Below are positions 51,902-62,633 of a stretch of 64,000 nucleotides of DNA, piece after piece. Source of the stretch: Streptomyces broussonetiae. Lineage in GTDB: Bacteria; Actinomycetota; Actinomycetes; Streptomycetales; Streptomycetaceae. The notes under the pieces were generated by a model. It did not search any database and had not been told where the DNA came from. It saw nothing but the letters and a program-made list of their open reading frames with translations. The position numbers and the translations under genes are program-made. Each line of letters begins with the position of its first letter. The first letter of the stretch is position 1. The stretch is taken from assembly GCF_009796285.1 (NCBI RefSeq), contig NZ_CP047020.1, positions 1,984,001-2,048,000 on the forward strand. Reading direction: 5' to 3'.

Positions 51902-52492
51902 CTACCTCCCGAACCACCGCCTCGGCGGCCGTACGTCCAGCTTCCCCATGCTGAGCTGCCCCCGTATCTCGGCCCGGAGCACGACCGGCGCCTCGGGCCC
52001 ACGGGCCGGACGGATCCTGGTCGCGCTGTGCCCCAGCGACAGGGAGCCGGCGTCGACGGTCATGCCGGGCCGGGTGATCAGGCGCAGAACGCCACCGCAC
52101 ATGTCCAGGTCGATGTCGAGTGTGTCGTGAGTGATCACGGCGTCGGAGAAGTCCAGGGTCAGGTTCCCCCAGGCGCACTCGATCTCCAGCCGGCGCGGTA
52201 CGACCCAGCGGCCCTCGCGGGTGGTCGAGGCGTACTGCTGCTCGATCCGGACGACGCCCTTGGCCACCGACACCGGCGCCGCACCGGGCTCGTCGGGCAG
52301 GTCGGCCGTGAGCACCGCCAGTTGCCCGTGGGTACGGGCGGACAGCGCGGCCGCCACCCGCTCGTCCAGCTCCTGCGCGGTCAGCCGCCCGTCGCCCGCG
52401 GCGGCGGCCAGCACCTCCACCACCCGGTCCCGGTCCGCGTGCGAGGCACGCTGACCCGACGGCATGTCCGACTCCACCATCTCGGCCGCCAT
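51902..52492 (-). CDS. DUF1707 protein with C-terminal beta-rich domain
   Basis: The 196-residue product opens with DUF1707 (RASHADRDRVVEVLAAAAGDGRLTAQELDERVAAALSARTHGQLAVLTADLP, two amphipathic helices). A repeated-strand region like DUF4097/LiaF C-termini follows (LEIECAWGNLTLDFSDAVI, DIDLDMCGGVLRLITRPGMTVDAGSL). Such proteins are common in actinomycetes and may associate with the membrane, but no membrane helix is present. ATG at 52492 is used although its GAGGGG is very close. Confidence 0.85.
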   Translation of the reverse strand: MAAEMVESDMPSGQRASHADRDRVVEVLAAAAGDGRLTAQELDERVAAALSARTHGQLAVLTADLPDEPGAAPVSVAKGVVRIEQQYASTTREGRWVVPRRLEIECAWGNLTLDFSDAVITHDTLDIDLDMCGGVLRLITRPGMTVDAGSLSLGHSATRIRPARGPEAPVVLRAEIRGQLSMGKLDVRPPRRWFGR

Positions 52493-52552
52493 CCCCTCAC
52501 CCCGTTTCAACCAGTTTCGGAACGTCCTCGCAGGGATCCACCCTCGAGAACA

Positions 52553-52568
52553 AACGCTATATCGCGTT
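52553..52568. promoter_or_regulatory. ModE-like inverted repeat AACGC-N6-GCGTT
   Basis: AACGC-TATATC-GCGTT with an A/T-rich centre resembles ModE operators (CGCTATATA and TATAGCG half-sites). It lies between the DUF1707 gene and the MerR-HTH/Mop regulator gene. The link to molybdate is inferred from context. Confidence 0.5.
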
Positions 52569-52614
52569 ATACCCAACGGCCAACCCCCCGTCCACGGTTC
52601 CCGGGAACTGGCCC

Positions 52615-52620
52615 TATCGT
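52615..52620 (+). promoter_or_regulatory. -10 element TATCGT, likely leaderless regulator gene
   Basis: TATCGT ends 7 bases before the ATG at 52628, and no Shine-Dalgarno is present. The ModE-like palindrome lies about 47 bases farther upstream. Confidence 0.45.
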
Positions 52621-52627
52621 GACCGGC

Positions 52628-53023
52628 ATGCAGTCCTACACGATCGGCCAGGCGGCACGGCTGCTCGGCGTGAGCCCGGACACCGCCCGCCGCTGGGCCG
52701 ACGCGGGCCGGATGGCCACCCATCGCGACGAGGCCGGGCGGCGGCTCATCGACGGGCGGGACCTCGCCGCGTTCTCGGTCGAACTGGCCAAGACGGCCGA
52801 CGGGGAGGAGGACGCCTCCTACACCTCGGTCCGCAACGCCTTTCCCGGCATCGTCACGGGGATCAAGCTCGGGGACGTCGCCGCCCAGGTGGAGATCCAG
52901 GCGGGCCCGCACCGGCTGGTCTCGCTGCTGACGCGGGAAGCCGTCGAGGAACTGGGCCTGGAGGTCGGCATGGAGGCCACCGCGCGCGTGAAATCCACCA
53001 ACGTGCACATCGACCGCGTCTGA
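52628..53023 (+). CDS. Molybdate-responsive regulator: MerR-type HTH plus Mop domain
   Basis: The 131-residue product has an N-terminal excisionase/MerR-type helix-turn-helix (YTIGQAARLLGVSPDTARRWADAGRMATHRDEAGRRLI). A C-terminal molybdate/tungstate-binding Mop (TOBE) domain follows (SVRNAFPGIVTGIKLGDVAAQVEIQ, REAVEELGLEVGMEATARVKSTNVHI). This combination replaces ModE in many actinomycetes. It probably represses or activates modABC at 54230 and autoregulates. The ModE-like palindrome upstream fits. Confidence 0.9.
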   Translation: MQSYTIGQAARLLGVSPDTARRWADAGRMATHRDEAGRRLIDGRDLAAFSVELAKTADGEEDASYTSVRNAFPGIVTGIKLGDVAAQVEIQAGPHRLVSLLTREAVEELGLEVGMEATARVKSTNVHIDRV

Positions 53024-53396
53024 CCTGAGCCGAGCACCGGGCGGTGCACGGTGTGGACGTTCAGATGCAGCGCCTGCGCCGTACACACCCAGGAGCCGTC
53101 GCCGACGGCGAGCAAGATCTCCAGCGCGCCGACGAGTCCTCCGGGCTCCGCCACGGGTGCGCCGGTGCCACCGTGCGGCACGACCACTGGCGCGCTGCCG
53201 GGGGCCGGTCGGCCACACCTCGTCCGCCCAGCCGTCCTGTGCGCCGGACACCACCGTGAAGGCAAACCGTCCGGCAACCGCCCGACGGCCGTCGGCACGA
53301 CACCGCCCGCGCCCCTGCGCCCCGGCACGGCACGGCACAACCGCGCGCCCGACAGGGCCGCCTTCCGACGCTGCCGGCTCCCGCAGTAGGCCGACG

Positions 53397-53600
53397 TGCC
53401 GCGCACCGGGGTGCACTTCATACAGGCCTCGGACGGGATCGGCCCGCTCGGCGCCTAGCCGGCGAGCGGGAGGTTCGTCAGCCAGGTCTCCCGGCCTTGG
53501 CCTACGCCCTGCGGGTCGCGACGGGCGAGCGGTTCACCGGGGTGCCGCTGCCGCGTGACCGGGTGCGGCGGGAGCTTGAGTGCCACAGGGGTAACCGCCG
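53397..53600 (+). pseudogene. Remnant of a xanthine-dehydrogenase-type molybdenum subunit
   Basis: VPRTGVHFIQASDGIGPLGA, then a shifted frame with ALAYALRVATGERFTGVPLPRDRV, resembles the C-terminus of molybdenum hydroxylase large subunits, which end in a GPxGAKxxGE block followed by ANAxxxATG and LPxxPxRV. A stop and frameshift separate the parts, and the GE and acid motifs are missing. It overlaps the end of the next gene on the opposite strand. The rest of 53024-53396 holds no supported gene. Confidence 0.45.
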
Positions 53601-54022
53601 TCGACCCGGATCGCGGTGATCCCGCTGATGTGCCGGGCCCCGCAGCGGTCCTGCGGAAGGACCAGCTGGGGCCCGGCCGCGTCCAGCGGGGTGTCGTCGA
53701 TGCTCACGCCCAGCAGGACGGGGGCGTCGGCGAAGTCCGGGTCGATCTCGGCCCAGGACAGCACCGCGTGGTGGCCGTCGGCGCCGGCGACGGCGATGAG
53801 GAAGCGCAGCCGGTCCTTGCGCCGCACCGGGTCGAAGCCGGGTCCGGCGTCGGCGAGGACGTCGTACAGGCGCGGTCCGGCGAAGCGGTGCTGCTGGATG
53901 CCGCTGGTCGCGCACTCGAAACTGACGTGCGCCCGGTGCTGCGGCCAGCGAAGCAGCTCCGGGACGGTCAGCCGGGCGGGCCGGGCCACATCGCCGGTCA
54001 GGGTGAGTTGCGCGAGCGTCAT
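53534..54022 (-). CDS. Sulfite-oxidase-fold molybdopterin-binding protein
   Basis: The 162-residue product has the oxidoreductase molybdopterin domain: LTLTGDVARPARLTVPELLRW, then VSFECATSGIQQHRFAGPRLYDVL with the Cys that would ligate molybdenum, LRFLIAVAGADGHHAVLSWAEIDPDF and GPQLVLPQDRCGARHISGITAIRV. It is one domain without the dimerisation domain or heme part, and has no export signal. The tail from GGYPCGTQAP is Ala/Pro-rich. GGGAGG lies 9 bases before the ATG. It is divergent from modA. Confidence 0.85.
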   Translation of the reverse strand: MTLAQLTLTGDVARPARLTVPELLRWPQHRAHVSFECATSGIQQHRFAGPRLYDVLADAGPGFDPVRRKDRLRFLIAVAGADGHHAVLSWAEIDPDFADAPVLLGVSIDDTPLDAAGPQLVLPQDRCGARHISGITAIRVDGGYPCGTQAPAAPGHAAAAPR

Positions 54023-54126
54023 CTGCGACCACCTCCCGCAGGACGGTACCCGCACGACCTCACCGTACAAACGCACATGCGAGCCACAACTCACAACTTC
54101 ACAGCTCATGCGATGCGACAGGAGAC

Positions 54127-54154
54127 TTAGACCTGGCAGATGCGGCAGTATCAT
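54127..54154 (+). promoter_or_regulatory. Promoter of modA: TTAGAC-16-TATCAT
   Basis: TTAGAC (54127-54132) and TATCAT (54149-54154) lie 16 bases apart, about 75 bases before the modA start. No clear copy of the ModE-like repeat overlaps it. Confidence 0.5.
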
Positions 54155-54229
54155 CGCCGCACGGCCGATTCCCCGGGCCGTGGCAGGGCGCGACACTCGT
54201 TCCGCAGAACGCGAGGAGTAGAAACAGTG

Positions 54230-55057
54230 ATGACCCGTTCCGTGCGCCGGACCCGGCGGATGCTGCAGGTGGCCGGCGCGGGAGCCGCCGCCCTGCTGGC
54301 CCTGAGCGCCTGCTCCTCCTCGTCGAAGTCGTCGGACTCGTCGGACAAGCCGGACACCTCCAGCTCCGCCTCCCCCAAGATCTCCGGCAACATCACGGTG
54401 TTCGCGGCGGCCTCCCTGAAGGAGAGCTTCCAGACCCTGGGCAAGGAGTTCGAGCAGCAGCACCCGGGCACCAAGGTCAACTTCAACTTCGGCGGCAGCG
54501 ACACCCTCGCCGCGAGCATCACCGGTGGTGCCCCGGCGGACGTGTTCGCCGCCGCCAGCCCCAAGACCATGGCGATCGTGACGGGCAAGAAGGACGCCGT
54601 CGGCACCCCGGCCACCTTCGTCCGCAACCAGCTGGAGATCGCCACCCTGCCGGGCAACCCCGGCAAGGTCTCCTCGTTGAAGGACCTCACCAAGTCCGGC
54701 CTGAAGGTCGTGCTGTGCGACAGGACCGTGCCGTGCGGCGCCGCCGCGCAGAAGGCCCTGGACGCGAGCCACCTCAAGCTCACCCCGGTCTCCTACGAGC
54801 AGGACGTCAAGTCCGCGCTGAACAAGGTGGAGCTGAAGGAGGCCGACGCCTCGGTGGTCTACAAGACCGACGTGCACGCCGCCGGCAGCAAGGTGCAGGG
54901 CGTGGAGTTCCCCGAGTCCGCCCAGGCGATCAACGACTACCCGATCGTCCTGCTGAAGAACGCGCCGAACGCCGCGGGCGCCAAGGCGTTCATCGCTCTC
55001 GTGCAGTCCGCCGAGGGCCAGAAGGTGCTGAGCCAGGCCGGGTTCCTCAAGCCGTGA
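54230..55057 (+). CDS. modA: Molybdate ABC transporter binding lipoprotein
   Basis: The 275-residue product has a lipoprotein signal with lipobox LSAC (Cys about residue 27) and a Ser-rich linker. The ModA domain follows: ITVFAAASLKESFQTLGKEFEQQHPG, FNFGGSDTLAASITGGAPADVFAAAS, and the C-terminal VEFPESAQAINDYPIVLLKNAPN. The Ser residues in AAASLKES and GGSDTLA bind molybdate or tungstate. GAGGAG precedes a GTG-ATG pair; the ATG is used here, and GTG at 54227 has the better spacing. The stop overlaps the modB start by 4 bases. Confidence 0.95.
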   Translation: MTRSVRRTRRMLQVAGAGAAALLALSACSSSSKSSDSSDKPDTSSSASPKISGNITVFAAASLKESFQTLGKEFEQQHPGTKVNFNFGGSDTLAASITGGAPADVFAAASPKTMAIVTGKKDAVGTPATFVRNQLEIATLPGNPGKVSSLKDLTKSGLKVVLCDRTVPCGAAAQKALDASHLKLTPVSYEQDVKSALNKVELKEADASVVYKTDVHAAGSKVQGVEFPESAQAINDYPIVLLKNAPNAAGAKAFIALVQSAEGQKVLSQAGFLKP

Positions 55058-55917
55058 CCTCGCTCGACAAGCCCGGCGCCGCGGCCGGTCCCCGCACGGA
55101 CCGGCCGCGGCGTCGCCGCGTCGGCACGGGGGGCCGGCACGGGGTGCCACCCGTGCCGCTGCTGCTGCCCGCCCTGGTGGCGCTGGTGTTCCTGCTGCTG
55201 CCGCTGCTCGCACTGATCGTCCGGGCGCCCTGGCGCAGCCTGCCGGACCAGCTGTCCAGCACCGAGGTGTGGCAGGCGCTCCAGTTGTCGCTGGTCAGCG
55301 CGACCGCGGCGACGGCCGTGAGCCTCGTCCTGGGCGTGCCGCTGGCCTGGCTACTGGCCCGTACGGACTTCCCCGGGCGAAGGTTCCTGCGGGCCCTGGT
55401 GACGCTGCCCCTGGTACTGCCGCCGGTGGTCGGCGGTGTGGCCCTGCTGCTGGCCCTCGGCCGCAACGGGGTCGTCGGCAAGTGGCTGGACGCCTGGTTC
55501 GGGATCACGCTGCCGTTCACGACCACCGGTGTCGTGATCGCGGAGGCGTTCGTCGCGATGCCGTTCCTGGTCATCAGCGTCGAGGGCACGCTGCGCGCGG
55601 CCGACCCGCGCTTCGAGGAGGCGGCGGCCACGCTCGGCGCGTCCCGCTTCACCGCGTTCCGCCGGGTCACCCTGCCGCTGATCGCACCCGGTATCGCCGC
55701 GGGCTCGGTCCTCGCCTGGGCCCGCGCGCTCGGCGAGTTCGGCGCCACGATCACCTTCGCGGGCAACTTCCCCGGCCGCACCCAGACCATGCCCCTCGCG
55801 GTCTACCTCGCCCTGCAGAACGATCCCGATGCCGCGATCTCCCTCAGCCTGGTCCTGCTCGCCGTGTCGATCGCGGTGCTGGCGGGGCTGCGGGACCGCT
55901 GGATGACGGGAGCCTGA
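55054..55917 (+). CDS. modB: Molybdate ABC transporter permease
   Basis: The 287-residue product has five or six membrane helices. The inner-membrane EAA loop is FEEAAATLGASRFTAFRRVTLPLIAPGIAAGSVLAWARALGEFGA, ending with the family's GEFGATI signature. LPPVVGGVALLLALGRNG is the early conserved segment. The GTG start overlaps modA's TGA (GTGA), so translation is coupled. The first 30 residues are Arg-rich and cytoplasmic. Confidence 0.95.
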   Translation: MTSLDKPGAAAGPRTDRPRRRRVGTGGRHGVPPVPLLLPALVALVFLLLPLLALIVRAPWRSLPDQLSSTEVWQALQLSLVSATAATAVSLVLGVPLAWLLARTDFPGRRFLRALVTLPLVLPPVVGGVALLLALGRNGVVGKWLDAWFGITLPFTTTGVVIAEAFVAMPFLVISVEGTLRAADPRFEEAAATLGASRFTAFRRVTLPLIAPGIAAGSVLAWARALGEFGATITFAGNFPGRTQTMPLAVYLALQNDPDAAISLSLVLLAVSIAVLAGLRDRWMTGA

Positions 55918-55919
55918 CC

Positions 55920-57044
55920 GTGGCAGCCACCCCGGAGCGTGTGCGAACGTACGGACCCATGACCGACATCGACGCCCCCGAAGCCGACGTGAAGAGAGCG
56001 GGCGACGAGGGACTCGACGCCCGGCTCGTCGTCGACCGCGGCCCCTTCCGGCTGGACGTGAGCCTGACGGCGGCCCCCGGAGACGTCGTCGCGCTGCTCG
56101 GTCCCAACGGCGCAGGCAAGACCACCGCCCTGCGCGCGCTCGCCGGTCTGGTCCCGCTCACCGACGGCCACCTGCGCCTGGACGGCGCCTCACTGGAGCG
56201 CACTGCCCCGGAGTCCCGCCCGGTCGGTGTGGTCTTCCAGGACTACCTGCTCTTCCCGCACCTGTCCGCCCTCGACAACGTGGCCTTCGGGCCGCGCTGC
56301 CAGGGCGCGTCCAGGGCCGAGGCCCGGGAGCGGGCCGCGGCGTGGCTGGACCGCATGGGCCTGGCCGACCACGCCCACGCCAAGCCGCGTCGGCTGTCCG
56401 GCGGGCAGGCGCAGCGGGTGGCCCTCGCCCGGGCCCTGGCGACCCGTCCCCGGCTGCTGCTCCTGGACGAACCGCTGGCCGCCCTGGACGCCCGTACCCG
56501 CCTGGAGGTCCGGGCCCAGCTCCGCCGCCATCTCGCGGAGTTCGAGGCGGTCGCCGTCCTCGTCACGCACGACCCGCTGGACGCCATGGTGCTCGCGGAC
56601 CGGCTGGTGGTCGTGGAGCACGGCCGGGTCGTGCAGGAGGGCGCCCCCTCCGACATCGCCCGCCACCCCCGCACCGACTACATCGCCCAGCTCGTCGGCC
56701 TCAACCTCTACCGGGGGCAGGCGGACGGGCACACGGTACGGCTCGACGCCGGGCCCTCCATCACCACCACGGAGGACCTGTCCGGACCGGTCTTCGTGGC
56801 CTTCCCGCCCGCCGCCGTCACCCTGTTCCGGGACCGGCCGACCGGCGCCAGCGCCCGGAACCTGTGGCGCTGCGAGGTCGAGGGCCTGGAGACGCACGGC
56901 GACCAGATCCGTGCCGTCCTGACCGGCGAACTCCCGCTCGCCGCCGACCTCACCACGGTGGCCGCCGCCGAGCTGGACCTGCACCCGGGCGCAGCTGTCT
57001 GGGCGACGGTCAAGGCGACGCAGACCCACGCATACCCGGCATGA
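55920..57044 (+). CDS. modC: Molybdate ABC transporter ATPase with TOBE domain
   Basis: The 374-residue product has the ABC motifs: Walker A in LLGPNGAGKTTALRALAGL, Q-loop in VVFQDYLLFPHL, signature LSGGQAQRVALARALA, Walker B with RLLLLDEPLAALD, and the switch His in VLVTHDPLDAM. A C-terminal TOBE domain (WRCEVEGLETHGDQIRAVLTGELPLAADLT) senses bound oxyanion. GTG at 55920 is chosen because GGGAG lies 7 bases upstream; an ATG at 55959 has none. It lies 2 bases after modB. Confidence 0.94.
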   Translation: MAATPERVRTYGPMTDIDAPEADVKRAGDEGLDARLVVDRGPFRLDVSLTAAPGDVVALLGPNGAGKTTALRALAGLVPLTDGHLRLDGASLERTAPESRPVGVVFQDYLLFPHLSALDNVAFGPRCQGASRAEARERAAAWLDRMGLADHAHAKPRRLSGGQAQRVALARALATRPRLLLLDEPLAALDARTRLEVRAQLRRHLAEFEAVAVLVTHDPLDAMVLADRLVVVEHGRVVQEGAPSDIARHPRTDYIAQLVGLNLYRGQADGHTVRLDAGPSITTTEDLSGPVFVAFPPAAVTLFRDRPTGASARNLWRCEVEGLETHGDQIRAVLTGELPLAADLTTVAAAELDLHPGAAVWATVKATQTHAYPA

Positions 57045-57058
57045 TCGGACGGGCACCC

Positions 57059-57064
57059 TAGCGT
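57059..57064 (+). promoter_or_regulatory. -10 element TAGCGT, possible own promoter of molbindin gene
   Basis: TAGCGT ends 8 bases before the ATG at 57073, so the molbindin gene may have its own leaderless transcript in addition to read-through from modC. Confidence 0.4.
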
Positions 57065-57072
57065 GGTTGCCC

Positions 57073-57497
57073 ATGACTCTGAGCATCCGCAATCAGCTGC
57101 CCGGCACGGTCACCGAGGTCCGGTCCGGTCCGGCGAGGCCATGGCCACGGTCAAGGTCCGGCTGGACGGCGGTCAGCACCTCATGGCGGCCATCACCAAG
57201 GAGTCCGCCGAGGACCTGGCCCTCGCCCCCGGCTCGGCCGTCCGCGCCCTGGTGAAGTCGACCGAGGTCTCCCTCGCCACCAGCCGGATCAAGGGCCTGT
57301 CGATCCGCAACCAGCTTCCGGGCGCGGTCACCGGCCTCAGGACCGGCGCCGTCATGGCCTCCGTGAAGATCACCGTCGACGGCGCCGAACTGACCGCGGC
57401 CATCACCAAGGACGCGGTCGCCGACCTCGGCCTCTTCGTGGGGTCCGACGTGGTCGCCCTGATCAAGGCGACCGAGGTGTCGCTGGCGACGGCCTGA
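57073..57497 (+). pseudogene. Di-molbindin gene with a 5-bp frameshift
   Basis: Two Mop domains are readable. The first begins LSIRNQLPGTVTEVRSG in one frame, then shifts to MATVKVRLDGGQHLMAAITKE and VRALVKSTEVSLATS in another. The second (LSIRNQLPGAVTGLRTGAVMAS, then VKITVDGAELTAAITKD and VVALIKATEVSLATA) is intact in the second frame. The shift lies in (GGTCC)x3 at 57117-57131; removing one unit would restore a single 140-residue frame. Molbindins store molybdate in the cytoplasm. Either the gene is off, a shortened product starts at the ATG at 57141, or the extra unit is a sequencing error. Confidence 0.8.
57117..57131 (+). repeat. Three tandem GGTCC units causing the molbindin frameshift
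   Basis: Two units would give the frame expected from the second Mop domain's spacing; the third shifts it. Short tandem units gained or lost by slippage can switch genes on and off, though Streptomyces is not known for this at this locus. Confidence 0.7.
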
Positions 57498-57505
57498 GAC
57501 CGTAC

Positions 57506-57551
57506 GACGTCGAGGGCCCCGCCCGCAGATCCGGACGGAGCCCTCGACGTC
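57506..57551. terminator. Bidirectional terminator between molbindin and gcvP
   Basis: GACGTCGAGGGC (57506-57517) and GCCCTCGACGTC (57540-57551) form a perfect 12-bp stem around a 22-base loop. It lies between convergent gene ends. Confidence 0.75.
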
Positions 57552-57560
57552 ACCGTTCGC

Positions 57561-60446
<2,886 letters not shown>

Positions 60447-60519
60447 TGCGGAGGCCTCCTGGTCTGACGCGACCTTCGAGGGGCACCCACGGCGCGGGTA
60501 CCCCGACGGCCTCCCCCTC

Positions 60520-60705
60520 TGTCATCTCAACCTGAGAGCTTCACCGGGACACGCCCCGGCTTTCACCGTCGGTGAGGGCGGACACCGTAGACACCCGCCC
60601 TGCTTTCCAGAGTGACCTCGTCCGTGCGGTACGTGAGCCTGAGAGATTCCGGGGAGGATTTGCTCCTTCGGCGCCTCCGAGGTCGTCGGAGGACTCTCCC
60701 GCACG
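60520..60705 (-). ncRNA. Tandem glycine riboswitch controlling gcvP
   Basis: Read on the minus strand, aptamer 1 (about 60705-60625) has GGGAGAGTCC, GCGCCGAAGGAGCAAATCC and GGAATCTCTCAGGC, the hallmark conserved core. Aptamer 2 (about 60625-60522) has CTCTGGAAAGCAGGGCGGG, CACCGACGGTGAAAGCC and GAAGCTCTCAGG. Glycine binding normally turns on gcv genes. The expression platform toward gcvP includes GGGGGAGGCC, which can pair with GGCCTCC at the ribosome-binding site, suggesting translational control. Exact ends are approximate. Confidence 0.88.
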
Positions 60706-60830
60706 GGTTCAGCAGCCGAAATCAGGTTACCAGCGAGGTCAACGCCTGAGCCCTCGAGTGGCCGCCTCCGGGAATCTGCTCTTTTGTAGTGCTTACGGAT
60801 GAGTTGCGACCACGTGGAGGGAGAGGGACC

Positions 60831-61202
60831 GTGCAGACCGACATCGATCCGCGCAACCTGATCGGCCGCAAGGCGTTCGACCGCAACGGCACCAAGATCG
60901 GCACAGTCGACGAGGTGTACCTGGACGACGCGACCGGCATACCCGAGTGGGCGGCCATACGCACCGGCCTGTTCTCGCGCGACGCGTTCGTCCCGCTGGA
61001 GCCGAGCGAACTCGTCGAGGGCACCCTCCACGTCCCCTTCGACCGCGCCCTCATCAAGGACGCCCCGGACTTCGGTGTGGGCCGCCATCTCTCCCCCGAA
61101 CAGGAACTCCAGCTCTACCACCACTACGGCCTCGACACGGCCTCGCCCCCGTCGGTGCCGGACCACGACTTCGGCAAGCTGGCCGGGTCGGAGGAGGCCT
61201 GA
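60831..61202 (+). CDS. PRC-barrel domain protein
   Basis: The 123-residue product has a PRC-barrel: DPRNLIGRKAFDRNGTKIGTVDEVYLDDATGIPEWAAIRTGLFSRDAFVPL, typical of actinobacterial PRC-barrel stress proteins. The C-terminal part (LSPEQELQLYHHYGLD) is helical. GTG at 60831 follows GGAGGGAGAGGG. The gene is divergent from gcvP, and its 3' 79 bases overlap the convergent dinB gene. Function is unknown; relatives are linked to protein or RNA binding. Confidence 0.88.
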   Translation: MQTDIDPRNLIGRKAFDRNGTKIGTVDEVYLDDATGIPEWAAIRTGLFSRDAFVPLEPSELVEGTLHVPFDRALIKDAPDFGVGRHLSPEQELQLYHHYGLDTASPPSVPDHDFGKLAGSEEA

Positions 61203-62575
61203 TCCGGTCGGTCCCCCACCTGGCTCCGGGCGGGCCGGCGGGAAGGGGCCGAAACCAGTGGCAACGGATCCGCGGGCTCCAGCGCGGGATCCTCGACGGA
61301 GAACGTCCGCACGCGCCCGGGAGGGGACTGCGGTGTCTCGAACCGCACGGTGACGCGTCCCAGCCCGCTCCCCTGCACCCACCCGTGCCCGTGCTCCGCG
61401 TGTCTGACGTCCTGCCCTGCGCGCCAGTGGCGTTCGACCGGATCCGGCCGCTCCACGACGGCCTCGGCCATGGACTCCTGAGGCGTTTCCGCCTCACGCG
61501 AGGGCAGCGCCTGCGCGAACAGGTCCTCCTGGGTGTAGTCGGCGAGCCCCGAGACACCCACCCCGAGCAGCCGTACCCCACCCGTGGTGTCCACGGACTC
61601 CAGCAGCCGCGCGGCGGCCTCCCGCACGACCGCCGGGTCGTCCGTGGGCCCCCTGAGCGTCTCGGAACGGGTCAGTGTCGAGAAGTCGTACCGGCGCACC
61701 TTCAGCACGATGGTCCGCCCGGACAGCCCTGCGTCGCGCAGCCGCCGTACACACCGGTCGGCGAGCCGCTGCACCTCCAGGCCGATCCGCAGCCGGTCGT
61801 GGATGTCCACGTCGTAGGTGTCCTCGACCGACACCGACTTCGCCTCGCGCTCAGCCACCACGGGCCGCTCGTCCCGGGCCAGCGCCATGGCGTAGAGCGC
61901 GTGCCCGTGCGCCTTGCCGAGCAGCCGCACCAGCTCGTCCTCACCTGCCTCGGCCAGCTCCTCGACCGTGGTGATCCCGGCCCTGCGCAGGTGGTCCCCA
62001 GTGGCCGGGCCGACCCCGGGCAGGGTCCGCACCGTCAACGGCCCCAGCAGCGCCCGCTCGGTCCCCGGTTCGATGATCACCAGGCCGTCGGGCTTGGCGC
62101 GCTCGGAGGCGATCTTCGCGAGCATCTTGGAGGCGGCGAGCCCCACCGACCCGGTGAGCCCGGTGACCGCCAGGATGTCCGCCCGCAGCCTGATCCCGGC
62201 CTGGTGCGCCGACTCCTCGTCCCAGGCCGTGCCGCCGGCCTCCAGGTCCACGAACGCCTCGTCCAGGCTGAGCGGCTCCACCAGCGGCGACAGCTCCCGC
62301 AGCAGGGCCATCACCTGCTCGCTGATGGCCCGGTACAGCCCGAAGCGCGGCACCAGATACGCGGCGTTGGGAGCCAGCCGGCGAGCCTGGCCCATGGGCA
62401 TCGCCGAGTGCACCCCGAAGACCCGTGCCTCGTACGACGCGGTGGCCACCACCCCGCGCGGCCCGAGCCCGCCCACGACGACCGCCTTGCCACGCAGGCT
62501 CGGCTTGGATGCCTGCTCCACCGAGGCGTAGAAGGCATCCATGTCGAGATGGAGGATGGTCGGCGCGTGTCTCAC
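61124..62575 (-). CDS. dinB: DNA polymerase IV (Y family)
   Basis: The 483-residue product has the Y-family catalytic core. ILHLDMDAFYASVEQAS gives the first acidic site, ASYEARVFGVHSAMPM the finger region, and LVEPLSLDEAFVDLEAGG the SLDEA motif with catalytic Asp-Glu. Helix-hairpin-helix PGVGPATGDHLRRAGITTVEEL and the little-finger domain follow. The last 120 residues form an extension seen in Streptomyces homologues (HGHGWVQGSGLGRVTVRFE). It has no canonical beta-clamp motif that I can place with certainty. GTG at 62575 is the start. Confidence 0.93.
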   Translation of the reverse strand: MRHAPTILHLDMDAFYASVEQASKPSLRGKAVVVGGLGPRGVVATASYEARVFGVHSAMPMGQARRLAPNAAYLVPRFGLYRAISEQVMALLRELSPLVEPLSLDEAFVDLEAGGTAWDEESAHQAGIRLRADILAVTGLTGSVGLAASKMLAKIASERAKPDGLVIIEPGTERALLGPLTVRTLPGVGPATGDHLRRAGITTVEELAEAGEDELVRLLGKAHGHALYAMALARDERPVVAEREAKSVSVEDTYDVDIHDRLRIGLEVQRLADRCVRRLRDAGLSGRTIVLKVRRYDFSTLTRSETLRGPTDDPAVVREAAARLLESVDTTGGVRLLGVGVSGLADYTQEDLFAQALPSREAETPQESMAEAVVERPDPVERHWRAGQDVRHAEHGHGWVQGSGLGRVTVRFETPQSPPGRVRTFSVEDPALEPADPLPLVSAPSRRPARSQVGDRPDQASSDPASLPKSWSGTDGGEAVSRP

Positions 62576-62633
62576 AACTCCGATGCTGCACCACGGCACT
62601 GACAATGCCGTGGTGCCAGAGAGCGGCCGGCGG

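Noticed and set aside
49729-52002. A 757-codon open frame on the minus strand
   Set aside because: It is antisense to the APC permease and rich in Asp, Gly, Arg and His as expected of a codon-bias shadow.
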